Assembly: GCA_022448105.1 (NCBI GenBank)
Contig: JAKVAV010000007.1
Location: 157,306 to 190,368 of the forward strand
Reading direction: 5' to 3'
Origin: Flavobacteriales bacterium
Lineage (GTDB): Bacteria > Bacteroidota > Bacteroidia > Flavobacteriales_D > Cryomorphaceae
DNA length: 33,063 bases
Every line of letters begins with the position of its first letter. The stretch's first letter is position 1. Below the pieces are notes generated by a model that was given only the letters and a program-made list of their open reading frames with translations, searched no databases and was not told the DNA's origin. Below are positions 15,001 through 19,672 of the stretch, piece after piece. The position numbers were made by a program, and so were the translations under genes.

Positions 15001-16926
15001 ATCGCTGGTTTTACAACTCTAACACTTACCACAACAGGTAACGGATTGTGTATTGCTGGGTCAGATCAATTGGAGATCGCCTTTACGGCAGCCGTTTCCA
15101 CGGATGCCGGTCCGGACATTGAAATATGTGAAAACGCAGCAATAGTTCAATTGTCTGGCGCGGTGATCGGTTCAGGGAACTTTAGTTGGACGAGTTCAGG
15201 TTCAGGCGTATTCACTCCAGAGAGCGGTGTACTGAATCCTCAATACGAATTGACACAGGCTGACCTCGATCTCGGTGAGGTAATACTGTCCTTGACCGCA
15301 CAGGGAAATGGGAGCTGTCCATCATTCACCGACTCACTTGTAGTGACTGTTGATAGGATACCTGGAGTTGAAATAATTGCGGACGAAGCAGTGTGTACTG
15401 CAAACCCTGAAATTGAATTAAATGGAAATGTATCTAATGAAGACTCATTTAATTGGACTTCTTTTGGTACAGGAATATTCAGCCCAGATGCTAGTAGTGA
15501 AGAAGTGACATATCTACCTTCTGCGGTTGAGCTATCGGCCGGCTCAACCACCGTCACTCTTACTGCAATTTCTGATGGCGTTTGCGGATCAAATGCGGTT
15601 GATTTTGAAGTGACATTCACGGAGCCGGCAACGGTAAATGCTGGAATAGACCAAGTATTCTGTTCGACAGATGAATTTGTGCAACTTTCAGGGAGCTCAG
15701 ATACTGGAGAAGGGATTTGGACAACGACTTCATTCGGAACTTTTGATCCTGATAACACCACGCCAAATGCAATCTACGAATTCGGTGAGAACGATATCCT
15801 CGTAGAATTCGCAGAGTTGGTCTTTACATCTGCCAACAATGGTCCATGTGATGCGGTATCCGACACCGTCAGATTTACCATTAATTCTCAGCCAATAGTG
15901 TCTGCTGGTCCAGATCAATTTGTATGTGAGACTGAAGGGATCCTTACTCTTGCTGGTTCGGCCCAGAATTTTGAATCAATTGAATGGAGCACTGAAGGAG
16001 ATGGCGCCATTATGACTACGGACGATGAATTTGCTCCTGAGTATCTGCTCGGAAACAATGATATTGCCCAGGAAGAGGTGGAAATCTTCCTCACGGCGAT
16101 CGGATTGGAAGGATGTGCGCCAGTTGTAGATACTGTTTTAATCAATGTGAGTGCACCACTTCAAGCAGCTTTTACAGCATCAAACGCCTGTGTTGGCTCA
16201 CCGATCGAGTTTACTGATCAGACAGAAGTGTTTGACGGAGAGATTGATGGGTATACCTGGGACTTTGGTAATGGAGTAGTAGATAATCAGCAGAATCCAA
16301 CCTTTGTCTACGACGAAGTGGGAGCAAAATCTGTTCAGCTCGTGGTTGAAAGTAGTCTAGGGTGTACTGATACAACTATTCAAGTGATTACGGTAGCCTC
16401 AAGCCCTCAAGCAGACTTCTCGGTCAACCAGGTTAGAGCACCGATCAATTTTGACTTCCGGTTTAGTGATAACTCAATTGGTGCTGAACAATGGAATTGG
16501 GACTTTGGAGATGGCTTGGGAATTGCCCAAGAGCAAAATCCATCCTACAGTTATCCTGATGATGGCGAATACACCGTAAGTCTCACTGTGACTGGTTCCA
16601 CTGGTTGTGCAGACTCTACTACCCAGACACTCTTTGTAGAAGGACAACTTGTTCTTCCGCCGAGATTGCCAAACAGTTTTTCTCCCAATGGAGATAATAT
16701 GAACGATATCTACTATGTGAGAGGAGGACCATTTATTAATCTCGACTTCAGAGTCTATGACAATTGGGGGAGAGAGATATTCCAAACTTCTGATCAAGAA
16801 GAAGGTTGGGACGGCACTGAAAACCGTAGTAACGTACCAGTAGGAGTCTATGTCTATACAATCAAAGCTACAAACATCGAGGGTGAAACCTTCGACTATT
16901 CCGGACGAATCAACTTATTCCGTTAA
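1..16926 (+). CDS. Giant tandem-repeat T9SS surface adhesin, SprB-like (5' end outside window)
   Basis: Frame 1 is open from the first base to a TAA at 16924-16926, giving 5641 residues. The first 22 codons already continue the repeat pattern, so the true start lies upstream and the GTG at 49 is not a start. Order: a partial unit; 47 regular units of about 88 residues (67-12954); 12 diverged units (12955-16158); two PKD domains; a C-terminal CHU_C (gliding-motility-associated, type B) sorting domain. Unit 10 carries a 161-residue insert. Units begin with a PKD-like DAGxDQxVC motif, have a central GGTWSGGxGTF core and end in GNGxC...SDxxTITFT; each has two Cys. The protein is probably exported by T9SS and displayed on the surface, as known for SprB of Flavobacterium, which is of comparable size. 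Adhesion or gliding is inferred from architecture and from the SprF-like gene three bases downstream. The ligand is unknown. Confidence 0.93.
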   Translation, partial: TFTTTDNGGCNPVSDDVVLTFTDAPTVDAGSDQILCENNADAILNGSVTTSSGGTWSGGTGTFNPDANTLNAVYTPSLPELLAGSVTLTLTSTGNGDCNAVSDNMTITFTDAPIVNAGVDADVCENNPNITLGGALIGASFGIWSGGGGSFSPNITALNAVYTPTPAEIASGSITLTLTSLDNGTCNPVSDDVTYTFTDAPIAEAGPNQSVCENNADITLAGAVTVASGGQWSGGAGSFTPDANTLNAIYTPTAGELFTGFVTLTLTTTGNGNCSPVTDNVTITFTDAPTANAGVDQTVCSNNADITLAGGVTIASGGAWSGGLGIFTPDASDLNAVYSPTAAEIASGSLTLTLTTTGNGTCNPVADDMTITFSPSPIVEAGAPISVCSNNPQVSLGGSVTVAGGGTWSGGAGTFVPDANDLNALYNPTAAEIAAGTLNLTLTSTSNGTCNAESDIVVITFTASPTASAGIDQAVCANNPLVNLNGNISLSSGGQWSGGNGTFNPDNASLGASYTPSAAEIAAGTVTLTLTTTGNGNCLAVDDAMTITITPAPVVEAGPGAVLCANNADVSLNGSVSIAPGATWSGGSGTFIPDAATLNAIYSPSATDIANGSVTLTLTSTGNGDCIAVSDDVTYTFSDAPTADAGLDITVCENNADVSLSGSVTIAGGGVWSGGAGVFVPNANDLNAVYTPTAGEIAAGTLTLTLTTTSNGTCNSVTDDVEITFSDAPDVNAGINRIVCANNPDVNLTGSITTATGGIWSGGGGVFTPDNTTLGAVYTPSAAEIAAGTVTLTLTSIGNGDCNSVSDDIIITITPAPVVEAGTGSEVCGNNPDIALAGSIVGPCLEIDFNNFDVETWSNQPVNSEVISIIEGGQGISMSGNIWKAILFDYEVINSTVIEFEFRSDTEGEIHGIGFEVSNNLNPATSPFQIFNLYGTQDWGLQDFDYITPGNWQTYQIPVGTYYTGNFDRLVFANDNDGGPFDHNSEFRNIKIHNGAGCGSPSLVSGGTWSGGGGAFTPDANTLNAVYTPTLGEIASGSITLTLTSTGNGDCIAVSDDVTYTFGDSPTVSAGPDQVLCANNSDATLAGSVTISTGGVWTGGAGSFSPNANTLNAVYTPSAAELTSGSVTLTLTTTGNGNCTAISDDMTLTFTPAPTANAGVDQTVCGNNPDVNLSGSVSIATGGTWSGGFGTFSPDANSLFATYTPSLGEIVAGTVTLSLTTTGNGTCTPVSDQITITITAAPTADAGADATLCENNADITLGGVVTAATGGSWTGGSGTFIPDANTLNAVYTPSAGELAAGAVTLTLTTTGNADCIAVSDAVTYTFTDAPTVSAGPDQTLCENNADITLDGSFTIAGGVLWSGGLGTFAPNANDINAIYTPTPAELAAGSVTLTLTTTGNGTCIAESDDVTITFTDAPTANAGIDQTVCGNDPDVNLSGSVSIATGGAWSGGFGTFSPNANSLFATYTPSLGEIAAGTVTLTLTTTGNGNCSSVTDQITITITDTPTADAGADATFCENNSDITLTGAVSIATGGTWTGGNGTFTPDVNTLNAVYTPSVGELSAGTVTLTLTTTGNGDCNAVSDDVTFTFTDAPTVDAGPNQTLCENNADVTLAGAITIAGGASWAGGAGVFTPNANTLNAVYTPTAGELAAGTLTLTLTTTGNGTCNPESDDVEITFTDAPTANAGVDQAVCANNPDVNLTGSVANATGGTWSGGFGTFSPDANSLFTTYTPSAGEIAAGTVTLTLTTTGIGNCIAVTDQMTITITDAPTANAGADDTFCANNSNINLNGSVTIATGGTWSGGSGTFTPDANTLNAVYTPSGTEILAGSVTLTLTTTGNGTCNAITDQVTYALTPAPTVNAGADVDVCSNNADISLAGAITVATGATWSGGLGTFTPNANTLNATYTPTAAEIVAGTLTLTLTTTGNGDCNAESDDVEITFTPSPTANAGADETVCANSPDVNLNGQVTVATGGTWSGGNGVFTPNNTTLGAVYTPSAAEISAGTVTLTLTTTGNGDCNAVSDDIEITITPAPIVNAGANTDYCANNAVITLNGSVTVATGGAWSGGSGTFTPDANTLNATYTPSAGEIASGSITLTLTSTGNADCIAVTDQVTFTFSDAPTVDAGADQDVCENNADVSLAGAVTIAAGGVWSGGLGTFNPSANSLNATYTPTAAEIVAGTLTLTLTTTGNGTCNPESDDVEITFTPSPTVSAGADVDVCANDPDVVLNGSVTIASGGIWSGGLGTFSPNNTTLGAVYIPSVAEIATGTVTLTLTTTGNGNCNPITDQVVITITPAPVVDAGTGSQFCANNPDITLAGSVTVATGGTWTGGGGTFTPDANTLNAVYTPTLGEIASGSVTLILTSVGNGNCIAVSDNVTYTFGPAPTADAGVDQTLCENNADVTLAGVVTVSSGGEWTGGAGTFTPNANTLNAVYTPTAAELTAGTVTLTLTTTGNGNCTPVSDDVVVDFTDAPTANAGVDQTVCGNNPDVNLSGSVSIATGGTWSGGFGSFSPDANSLFATYTPSLGEIAAGGVTLTLTTTGNGNCTPATDQITITITDAPTVNAGTDASLCENNADINLNGIITEATGATWTGGSGTFTPDANTLNAVYTPSVGELTTGSVTLTLTTTGNGDCIAVSDDVTYTFTPAPTIDAGADQVLCENNADVSLSATLIGAGGVEWSGGDGIYIPSVNALNIVYTPTTAELEAGIVTLTLTTIGNGNCTPVSDEVEVTFTDAPTANAGTDQTVCANNSDVNLTGSVSIASGGVWSGGFGSFSPDASSLFATYTPSLGEIAAGTVTLTLTTTGNGNCIPVTDDITITITPEPTVDAGTDAAFCANNAEINLNGSVTAANGATWSGGSGTFTPDASTLNAIYTPSVSEITAGSVTLTLTSTGNGLCSPVVDNVSYTFTPAPSVDAGADITLCSNNAEASLSGAITVASGAVWTGGLGAFSPNANTLNATYSPTAAEIAAGSLTLTLTTTGNGSCSAESDDVELIFTPAPTANAGLDVDVCANNPNVNLNGQVTVVTSGIWTGGNGVFSPNNTTLGAVYSPSPAEIGAGSVTLTLTTTGNGDCTAVTDQMTITIAPAPSVDAGIGFELCENNPEITLAGSVANADGAAWSGGSGTFNPDANTLNAVYTPSASEIASGSITLTLTSTGNANCLPESDIVTYTFGPAPTADAGVDQVACANNADISLTGSVTVATGGTWSGGTGTFTPSANTLNAVYTPSAAEITAGTVTLTLTTTGNGDCNPASDDIVINFTPAPTASAGSDQTVCANNAEVSLNGSVTIATGGVWTGGGGVFSDANILNPTYTPSAAEIAAGTVTLILTTTGNGDCNPVSDDLVITITPSPVVDAGTTDVLCANNAEISLAGSVTGATGGTWSGGSGTFTPDADDLNAVYTPSAGEITAGSVTLILTSTGNGNCLPVSDIVTYTFGAAPTVDAGADFQVCSNNADAALSGVVTVATGGTWSGGLGTFSPNANTLNAVYTPTASEITAGSVVLNLTTTGNGDCLPVTDDVEISFSPAPTADAGVDQIVCANNADVTLAGAVTVAAGGTWTGGAGTFTPDANTLGAIYTPSPDEIATGSVTLTLTTTGNLDCNAAIDQITITITPEPTADAGLGFEVCSNNPDITLNGSVTVATGGTWSGGSGSFVPNANELNAVYTPSPAETASGSVTLTLTTTGNGNCIAVSDDVTFTFGPSPTADAGTDIVLCANNATAQLGGSVTVATGGTWSGGLGTFIPNANDLNAEYTPTVAEIASGSVTLTLTTTGNGGCLPVTDDLEIDFTPAPTANAGIDQTVCENDPEVVLTGFITVATGATWSGGAGVFTPDANSLNATYVPSSAEIAAGTVTLTLTTTGNGDCLSESDQMTITIDPSPLVSAGIDQAVCSNNADVLLNGSIANAAGAEWTGGLGTFSPDNTALNAIYTPSPAEIAGGSITLTLTSTGNGLCLAESDEIVINFTPSPTVGAGDDITLCASTPDAQLNGTFSISTGVQWTGGAGSYSPNANDTNAVYTPTAAEIAAGSVTLTLTTLGNGDCIAVSDEVTIFFDPTPTITAGSDLISCANNPTVELEGAFTNATGIQWTGGTGFFNPNDETPNAIYTPSAAEIINGFVNLTIESVGTGVCPQISDVMTITITPAPIVDAGADQEACANNSTVQLSGSVQFAAGGQWSGGSGSFTPTNNSLTASYEPTAAEVAAGSVTLTLTSLGNGDCDAVSDQIVITFTPAPIIDAGVDQNICVNNPIVQLDGSFTVSDGANWSGGAGSFSPDNTAPNAIYAPSASELLNGSVALTYTTFGNGNCVPVSDQMVITFTPAPEVEAGDDFFACVDDLTVPLAGQVTVGSTTGTWSSSGTGVFVPNASTLNASYIASSQDSLIGEVTLTLTSTNNGNCTPVSDNLTVFILPAGTADAGADQFICENNATISLSGVIGGAATEGLWLSTGTGLFVPNNQGTDVTYVPSDDDISSGSVTFTFEVNSCNQASDLMVVTFTPAPQVNAGTDITVCSSETFAALEGLISGANNAGVWTTNGSGSFSPNDEDLNAQYIFSSADVTNQIIEIYLTSTDVGNCIAVTDTLILEIFPQGTVNVGDDITTCDNAPDAEVTATINGGDEILWSTSGTGSFTPNNTSITATYVPGAEDLLNGSVNLTATVTNSCNLASDFLTLNFIDGPEAVAGPDQAVCGEVIPFTISGLINDAAGGQWSSTGTGTFQNNNDLSTFYVASQADIDAGGVFLVLTTTGNGNCFSDSDSLFLDINTGIVVNAGPDQIVCSEAGSAQLFGEVSQGTITGIWTTTGDGTFSPSATSLNAVYNFTQNDIDAGMVSLTLTSTNNGICVEQSDSFELSFGDGAFVFAGEDVEVCETQDLVALNGVVSGDSDTGIWSTSGTGIFAPNNTSLNAFYEPSQEDIDAGAVEITLTSTNSVLCNEGSATFTVTFQPLPTADAGEDELICGAIEGVQLLGSVDGATGGVWTTTGSGIFTPDANTLTAVYTPSEADSIAGFTTLTLTTTGNGLCIAGSDQLEIAFTAAVSTDAGPDIEICENAAIVQLSGAVIGSGNFSWTSSGSGVFTPESGVLNPQYELTQADLDLGEVILSLTAQGNGSCPSFTDSLVVTVDRIPGVEIIADEAVCTANPEIELNGNVSNEDSFNWTSFGTGIFSPDASSEEVTYLPSAVELSAGSTTVTLTAISDGVCGSNAVDFEVTFTEPATVNAGIDQVFCSTDEFVQLSGSSDTGEGIWTTTSFGTFDPDNTTPNAIYEFGENDILVEFAELVFTSANNGPCDAVSDTVRFTINSQPIVSAGPDQFVCETEGILTLAGSAQNFESIEWSTEGDGAIMTTDDEFAPEYLLGNNDIAQEEVEIFLTAIGLEGCAPVVDTVLINVSAPLQAAFTASNACVGSPIEFTDQTEVFDGEIDGYTWDFGNGVVDNQQNPTFVYDEVGAKSVQLVVESSLGCTDTTIQVITVASSPQADFSVNQVRAPINFDFRFSDNSIGAEQWNWDFGDGLGIAQEQNPSYSYPDDGEYTVSLTVTGSTGCADSTTQTLFVEGQLVLPPRLPNSFSPNGDNMNDIYYVRGGPFINLDFRVYDNWGREIFQTSDQEEGWDGTENRSNVPVGVYVYTIKATNIEGETFDYSGRINLFR
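67..12954 (+). repeat. 47 regular 264-nt (88-aa) Ig/PKD-like coding repeats
   Basis: Unit starts fall on an exact 264-nt grid: 67, 331, 595, 859 and so on to 2443, then 3190, 3454 and so on to 9790, then 10051 to 12691. The grid breaks twice: a 483-nt insertion within the unit starting at 2443, and a one-codon loss (a Pro missing before Asp-Ala-Asn) in the unit starting at 9790, which is 261 nt. Cys sits at unit positions 14 and about 76 throughout. Units are not random copies: types succeed one another in threes, told apart by their last strand (ITIT, then TYTF, then EITF or similar). The coding frame is intact everywhere. Confidence 0.95.
2524..3006 (+). other. 161-residue domain nested inside repeat unit 10, resembling a carbohydrate-binding beta-sandwich
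   Basis: Unit 10 (2443-3189) is 747 nt rather than 264, so the extra sequence is exactly 483 nt. The repeat stops after Ala-Gly-Ser-Ile-Val and resumes at Leu-Val-Ser-Gly-Gly-Thr-Trp, so the insert sits in a loop and the host unit is otherwise complete. It begins GPC and ends GAGCGSPS, so a Cys near each end could close it by a disulfide. Unlike the repeats it contains Lys, Arg and His. Visible motifs are EGEIHGIGFE, YGTQDWG, VGTYYTG and LVFANDNDGGP, a pattern I associate with beta-sandwich carbohydrate-binding-type modules in secreted proteins of marine bacteria. That family link is from memory and unverified; the boundaries are secure. Confidence 0.7.
12955..16158 (+). repeat. 12 diverged C-terminal Ig/PKD-like coding repeats
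   Basis: From 12955 the units keep the xAGxDxxxC start and the second Cys near the end, but lose the strict 88-residue length (the unit at 12955 is 90 codons, the one at 13225 is 87). The central TWSGGxGTF core becomes WSSSGTGVF or WTTTGSGIF. Neighbouring units are far less alike than those upstream. I count 12, opening with PEVEAG, GTADAG, PQVNAG, GTVNVG, PEAVAG, IVVNAG, AFVFAG, PTADAG, VSTDAG, PGVEII, ATVNAG and PIVSAG. They form the membrane-proximal stalk if the C-terminus is anchored. They look like the older, non-homogenised part of the array. Confidence 0.88.
16159..16923 (+). other. Two PKD domains and CHU_C (type B T9SS) C-terminal sorting domain of the giant protein
   Basis: The first PKD domain runs from about 16159 to 16401 and has the signature YTWDFGNG. 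The second runs from about 16402 to 16650 and has WNWDFGDG followed by YTVSLTVTG. The CHU_C domain occupies about 16657-16923. It starts LPNSFSPNGDNMNDIYYV, contains the hallmark FRVYDNWGREIF and GWDGT, and ends VPVGVYVYTIKA and GRINLFR. This domain is the known signal for export of SprB-type proteins by the type IX system, working with a partner of the PorP/SprF family, here encoded directly downstream. Confidence 0.93.
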
Positions 16927-16953
16927 GCAATGAAAAGACTAATAACTATACCG

Positions 16954-17928
16954 ATGAAGAAGCAATTAATCATAACTCTTGCAGCCTTGGCACTTCTGTT
17001 CTCACAGAAGGCCAATGCTCAAGATGCGCAGCTCTCGCAATATCACGCAGCTCCAATTTTATTTAACCCCGCAAATACAGGTATGCTAAAGTTTACCGAT
17101 ATGAGAGTTGCAGCTCTCTACAGGTCTCAGTGGGCGTCACTGTCTACGTCTATTAACACCTTTGGAGTATCATTCGATATGCAGTCCAATAAGCGTTTTG
17201 GATTAGGTGGCTATTACTTAAATACTGATGCGGGTAACGTCATCAACACATCCAACTTTATGGCCTCAGGAGCCTATCAGATTACAGATCCAAATCAAAC
17301 AAAGTACATTCTTTCAGCTGGTGTTCAGTTGGGCATTCTGTACAAAAGAATTAATACAAATGATTTGATTTTTGATGCACAGTTTGATGGTTTTATATTC
17401 GATGGGGACCTACCGACTATGGAGTCCTTTGATAGGACTACTCGTTTTATGATTGATGCCAATTTAGGAATGTCCTATAAGTCTACGGATCGAACCAAAA
17501 GGATCAACCCCTTTGCAGATTTAGCGGTTTTCCACGTTACTATGCCAAATGAAGCTTTCATAGGTGAGGAAAAGTCAAGGCTGCCTATCAGATGGATGGG
17601 GAACATAGGCGCAAGAATAGAAGTGAATCGAGGTTTCTTAGTGAGTCCTTCTGTGATTTACCAGCGCCAAAGAGAGTCAAATCAGTTTTTAGTAAATGTG
17701 ATGGGGCAGTACGAATTAGACGGAGCATATCAAGCCATTGGAGGTCTGGGTTACAGAACTTCTGACGCGGTAATTATACATGCCGGAATTAGGCACAATG
17801 CAAACATTTTTAGAATCTCATATGACATAAATATTTCGCAACTAAGTGCATACTCTCAGAACCGAGGCGCTTTAGAATTCACGGTAATCTATCGTCCAGG
17901 AAGAAGAACATCTAGAGCAATCTACTAG
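16954..17928 (+). CDS. PorP/SprF-family type IX secretion outer-membrane protein
   Basis: The product has a Sec signal peptide (MKKQLIITLAALALLFSQKANAQ) and then the family's typical start, LSQYHAAPILFNPANTGM, with alternating beta-strand segments to the end. It has 324 residues from the ATG at 16954; an ATG at 16930 would add eight residues before a standard signal peptide, so I prefer the second. The outer-membrane beta-barrel family includes SprF, needed for secretion of the SprB adhesin, and PorP. It lies almost directly after the giant adhesin gene, so co-transcription and a dedicated role in exporting or anchoring that protein are likely, matching the known sprB-sprF order. The dedicated pairing is inference; the family call is firm. 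Confidence 0.9.
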   Translation: MKKQLIITLAALALLFSQKANAQDAQLSQYHAAPILFNPANTGMLKFTDMRVAALYRSQWASLSTSINTFGVSFDMQSNKRFGLGGYYLNTDAGNVINTSNFMASGAYQITDPNQTKYILSAGVQLGILYKRINTNDLIFDAQFDGFIFDGDLPTMESFDRTTRFMIDANLGMSYKSTDRTKRINPFADLAVFHVTMPNEAFIGEEKSRLPIRWMGNIGARIEVNRGFLVSPSVIYQRQRESNQFLVNVMGQYELDGAYQAIGGLGYRTSDAVIIHAGIRHNANIFRISYDINISQLSAYSQNRGALEFTVIYRPGRRTSRAIY

Positions 17929-17984
17929 AAACTCACTCTTTTATGGTACTCTAAGTTTAGTCCTATTTCCGATCTTTGGGCCTT

Positions 17985-18890
17985 ATGAAAAAGATCGTAT
18001 TACTAGCTGTTATCTGTCTGGGAGCTTTAAGCTGCAGCCAAACTGAGCCTAAGGAAGAACAAGAGGAAAAATTTCTGGTAGTTGCCACAACGGCCATGTT
18101 GGGCGATGCCATGGAGGAAATGCTCGACACTACTGTTGAAGTCGTAACATTACTTGGCCCTGGAATTGATCCACACGTTTACAATCCCACAAAAAAGGTT
18201 CTTGATCACTTGGCTGAAGCCGATATAGTAGTATCACATGGACTTCACTTTGAAGGTAGGATGCAAGACATTTTTGAGAAAATGTCAAGAAAGAAGACGG
18301 TCATCTTTTTGGGAAATGCATTACCCGAATCAAAACTCATTGAACCGGAAGATGCAGGGGGATTTTATGATCCGCACATCTGGTCTGATGTCGAGCTGTG
18401 GAAAGAAGCTCTGGTAGCCTCTATTCCTCAGTTGGAAAAATCAGGTCATTACAACAAGGAAGGCGCAGAAGAATACCTAAAAAAGGTAGAGGACTTGCAC
18501 GCTTACGCTGCAAGTCAGGTTCAGTCCATTCCGCAGAAAAACAGGATTCTCCTTACCGCCCATGATGCATTTTCTTATTTTGCGAAGGCTTATGGGCTCG
18601 AGGTAGTGGCCCTACAGGGCATTTCTACCGTTGCCGAATATGGAATAAAGGATGTCGAAAAAATGGTTGATTTGATCGTTGAGAGAGACATTAAGGCAGT
18701 ATTTTCCGAATCCAGTATTTCCCCTAGATCCATGGAAGCAGTGATGTCTGGAGTAGAACAACAAGGAAGAGAAGTCAAACTTGGTGGAATCCTTTACGCG
18801 GATGCCCCCGGAGAAAAAGGCAGCGGAGCCGAGACCTACCTCACTATGGTTAAACACAATGTGGACGAAATCGTTGCTGCACTGAAATGA
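17985..18890 (+). CDS. Mn/Zn ABC importer, substrate-binding lipoprotein (TroA/MntC-type)
   Basis: This is a 301-residue cluster A-I solute-binding lipoprotein. The start at ATG 17985 gives a lipoprotein signal peptide with lipobox LGALSC (Cys17). An in-frame TTG nine bases upstream adds nothing useful. Putative metal ligands, matched by eye to TroA, are His64 (GIDPHVY), His131 (YDPHIW), His193 (TAHDAF) and Asp273 (YADAPG). The set H/H/H/D is TroA-like, whereas PsaA has Glu at the third position. There is no His-rich loop of the kind common in ZnuA, which together with the MntR-like domain downstream favours manganese, though zinc is not excluded. The stop overlaps the next start by four bases (ATGA at 18887-18890). 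Upstream, TAAGTTTA at 17952-17959 is one base off the Bacteroidota -7 element. Confidence 0.92.
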   Translation: MKKIVLLAVICLGALSCSQTEPKEEQEEKFLVVATTAMLGDAMEEMLDTTVEVVTLLGPGIDPHVYNPTKKVLDHLAEADIVVSHGLHFEGRMQDIFEKMSRKKTVIFLGNALPESKLIEPEDAGGFYDPHIWSDVELWKEALVASIPQLEKSGHYNKEGAEEYLKKVEDLHAYAASQVQSIPQKNRILLTAHDAFSYFAKAYGLEVVALQGISTVAEYGIKDVEKMVDLIVERDIKAVFSESSISPRSMEAVMSGVEQQGREVKLGGILYADAPGEKGSGAETYLTMVKHNVDEIVAALK

Positions 18891-19669
18891 TTGCATTTGA
18901 AGCGCACAATCTTACCGTAAGCTACGATAAGCAGCCAGTACTTTGGGACATCGATTTTGAAATTCCCGAAGGAAAGCTCGTTGGTATCATTGGGCCAAAC
19001 GGATCCGGAAAAACTACCTTGATCAAGGCGGCTATGGGCATACTCGAGGCCGACAGTGGTTTCGTCAAAATCTTCGAGAAGAGTCCTGACGAGATCAGAG
19101 AAAGAATGGGATATGTTCCGCAACGTCAGTCGGTCGACTGGGATTTTCCCGCTACGGTAATGGACATCACCATGATGGGTCGTTACCGAAAAGGAAAGCT
19201 CTTTGGACGATTATCAAAAGCCGACAGAGAAATCGCGGTTGACTCTTTGAAGCGAGTAGGGATGTACGATTTCCGAGACCGTCAGATTTCGGAATTGTCA
19301 GGAGGTCAGCAGCAAAGGGTTTTTATCGCTAGATCATTGGCTCAACAAGCCGATATATATTTAATGGACGAGCCTTTTGTAGGGATTGACGCAGCTAGCG
19401 AAGAGTCTATTCTCAATATTCTCAGAGAAATGAGGTCTGCTGGAAAGACTGTCATCATGGTGCACCACGATTTACACACAGCTCTGGAGTTTTTTGACTG
19501 GGTGGTTTTGCTCAACACAAGACTAGTGGCTGCGGGGTCAAAAGACGAAGTGCTCACCGAAGAGAACCTCAGAACGGCTTACGGCGGAAAGTTAAATGTG
19601 CTAAGCCGTATTGCTGATTTGGTGAAGCGCCAAGAATATCCGCTCCGAGAGGAAGATTCGAAAGAGTAA
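18887..19669 (+). CDS. Mn/Zn ABC importer, ATP-binding protein
   Basis: This is a 260-residue ABC ATPase. It shows Walker A GPNGSGKT (36-43), a Q-loop in VPQRQSVDWDFP that is typical of Mn/Zn/Fe TroB/MntB ATPases, signature LSGGQQQR (137-144), Walker B IYLMDEP (157-163) and switch His in MVHHD. It energises the importer made by its operon neighbours on the cytoplasmic face of the inner membrane. Its start overlaps the binding-protein stop in an ATGA, and the first permease begins three bases after its stop, so translation of the four genes is probably coupled. Confidence 0.95.
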   Translation: MIAFEAHNLTVSYDKQPVLWDIDFEIPEGKLVGIIGPNGSGKTTLIKAAMGILEADSGFVKIFEKSPDEIRERMGYVPQRQSVDWDFPATVMDITMMGRYRKGKLFGRLSKADREIAVDSLKRVGMYDFRDRQISELSGGQQQRVFIARSLAQQADIYLMDEPFVGIDAASEESILNILREMRSAGKTVIMVHHDLHTALEFFDWVVLLNTRLVAAGSKDEVLTEENLRTAYGGKLNVLSRIADLVKRQEYPLREEDSKE

Positions 19670-19672
19670 GTG

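Noticed and set aside
747-16145. Many minus-strand open frames of 60-170 codons opposite the giant gene
   Set aside because: They recur at the 264-nt period, encode low-complexity Val/Ser/Pro-rich text and have no start or family features. They are antisense shadows produced by the repeated codon pattern.
17951-17960. CTAAGTTTAG as an MntR/DtxR-type operator ahead of the metal operon
   Set aside because: Only 4-bp arms with no flanking symmetry and no match to a known box that I can defend; kept only as a near-promoter note.
17976-17984. TTG start for the metal-binding lipoprotein
   Set aside because: The ATG at 17985 gives a standard lipoprotein signal peptide; the extension adds three residues without support.
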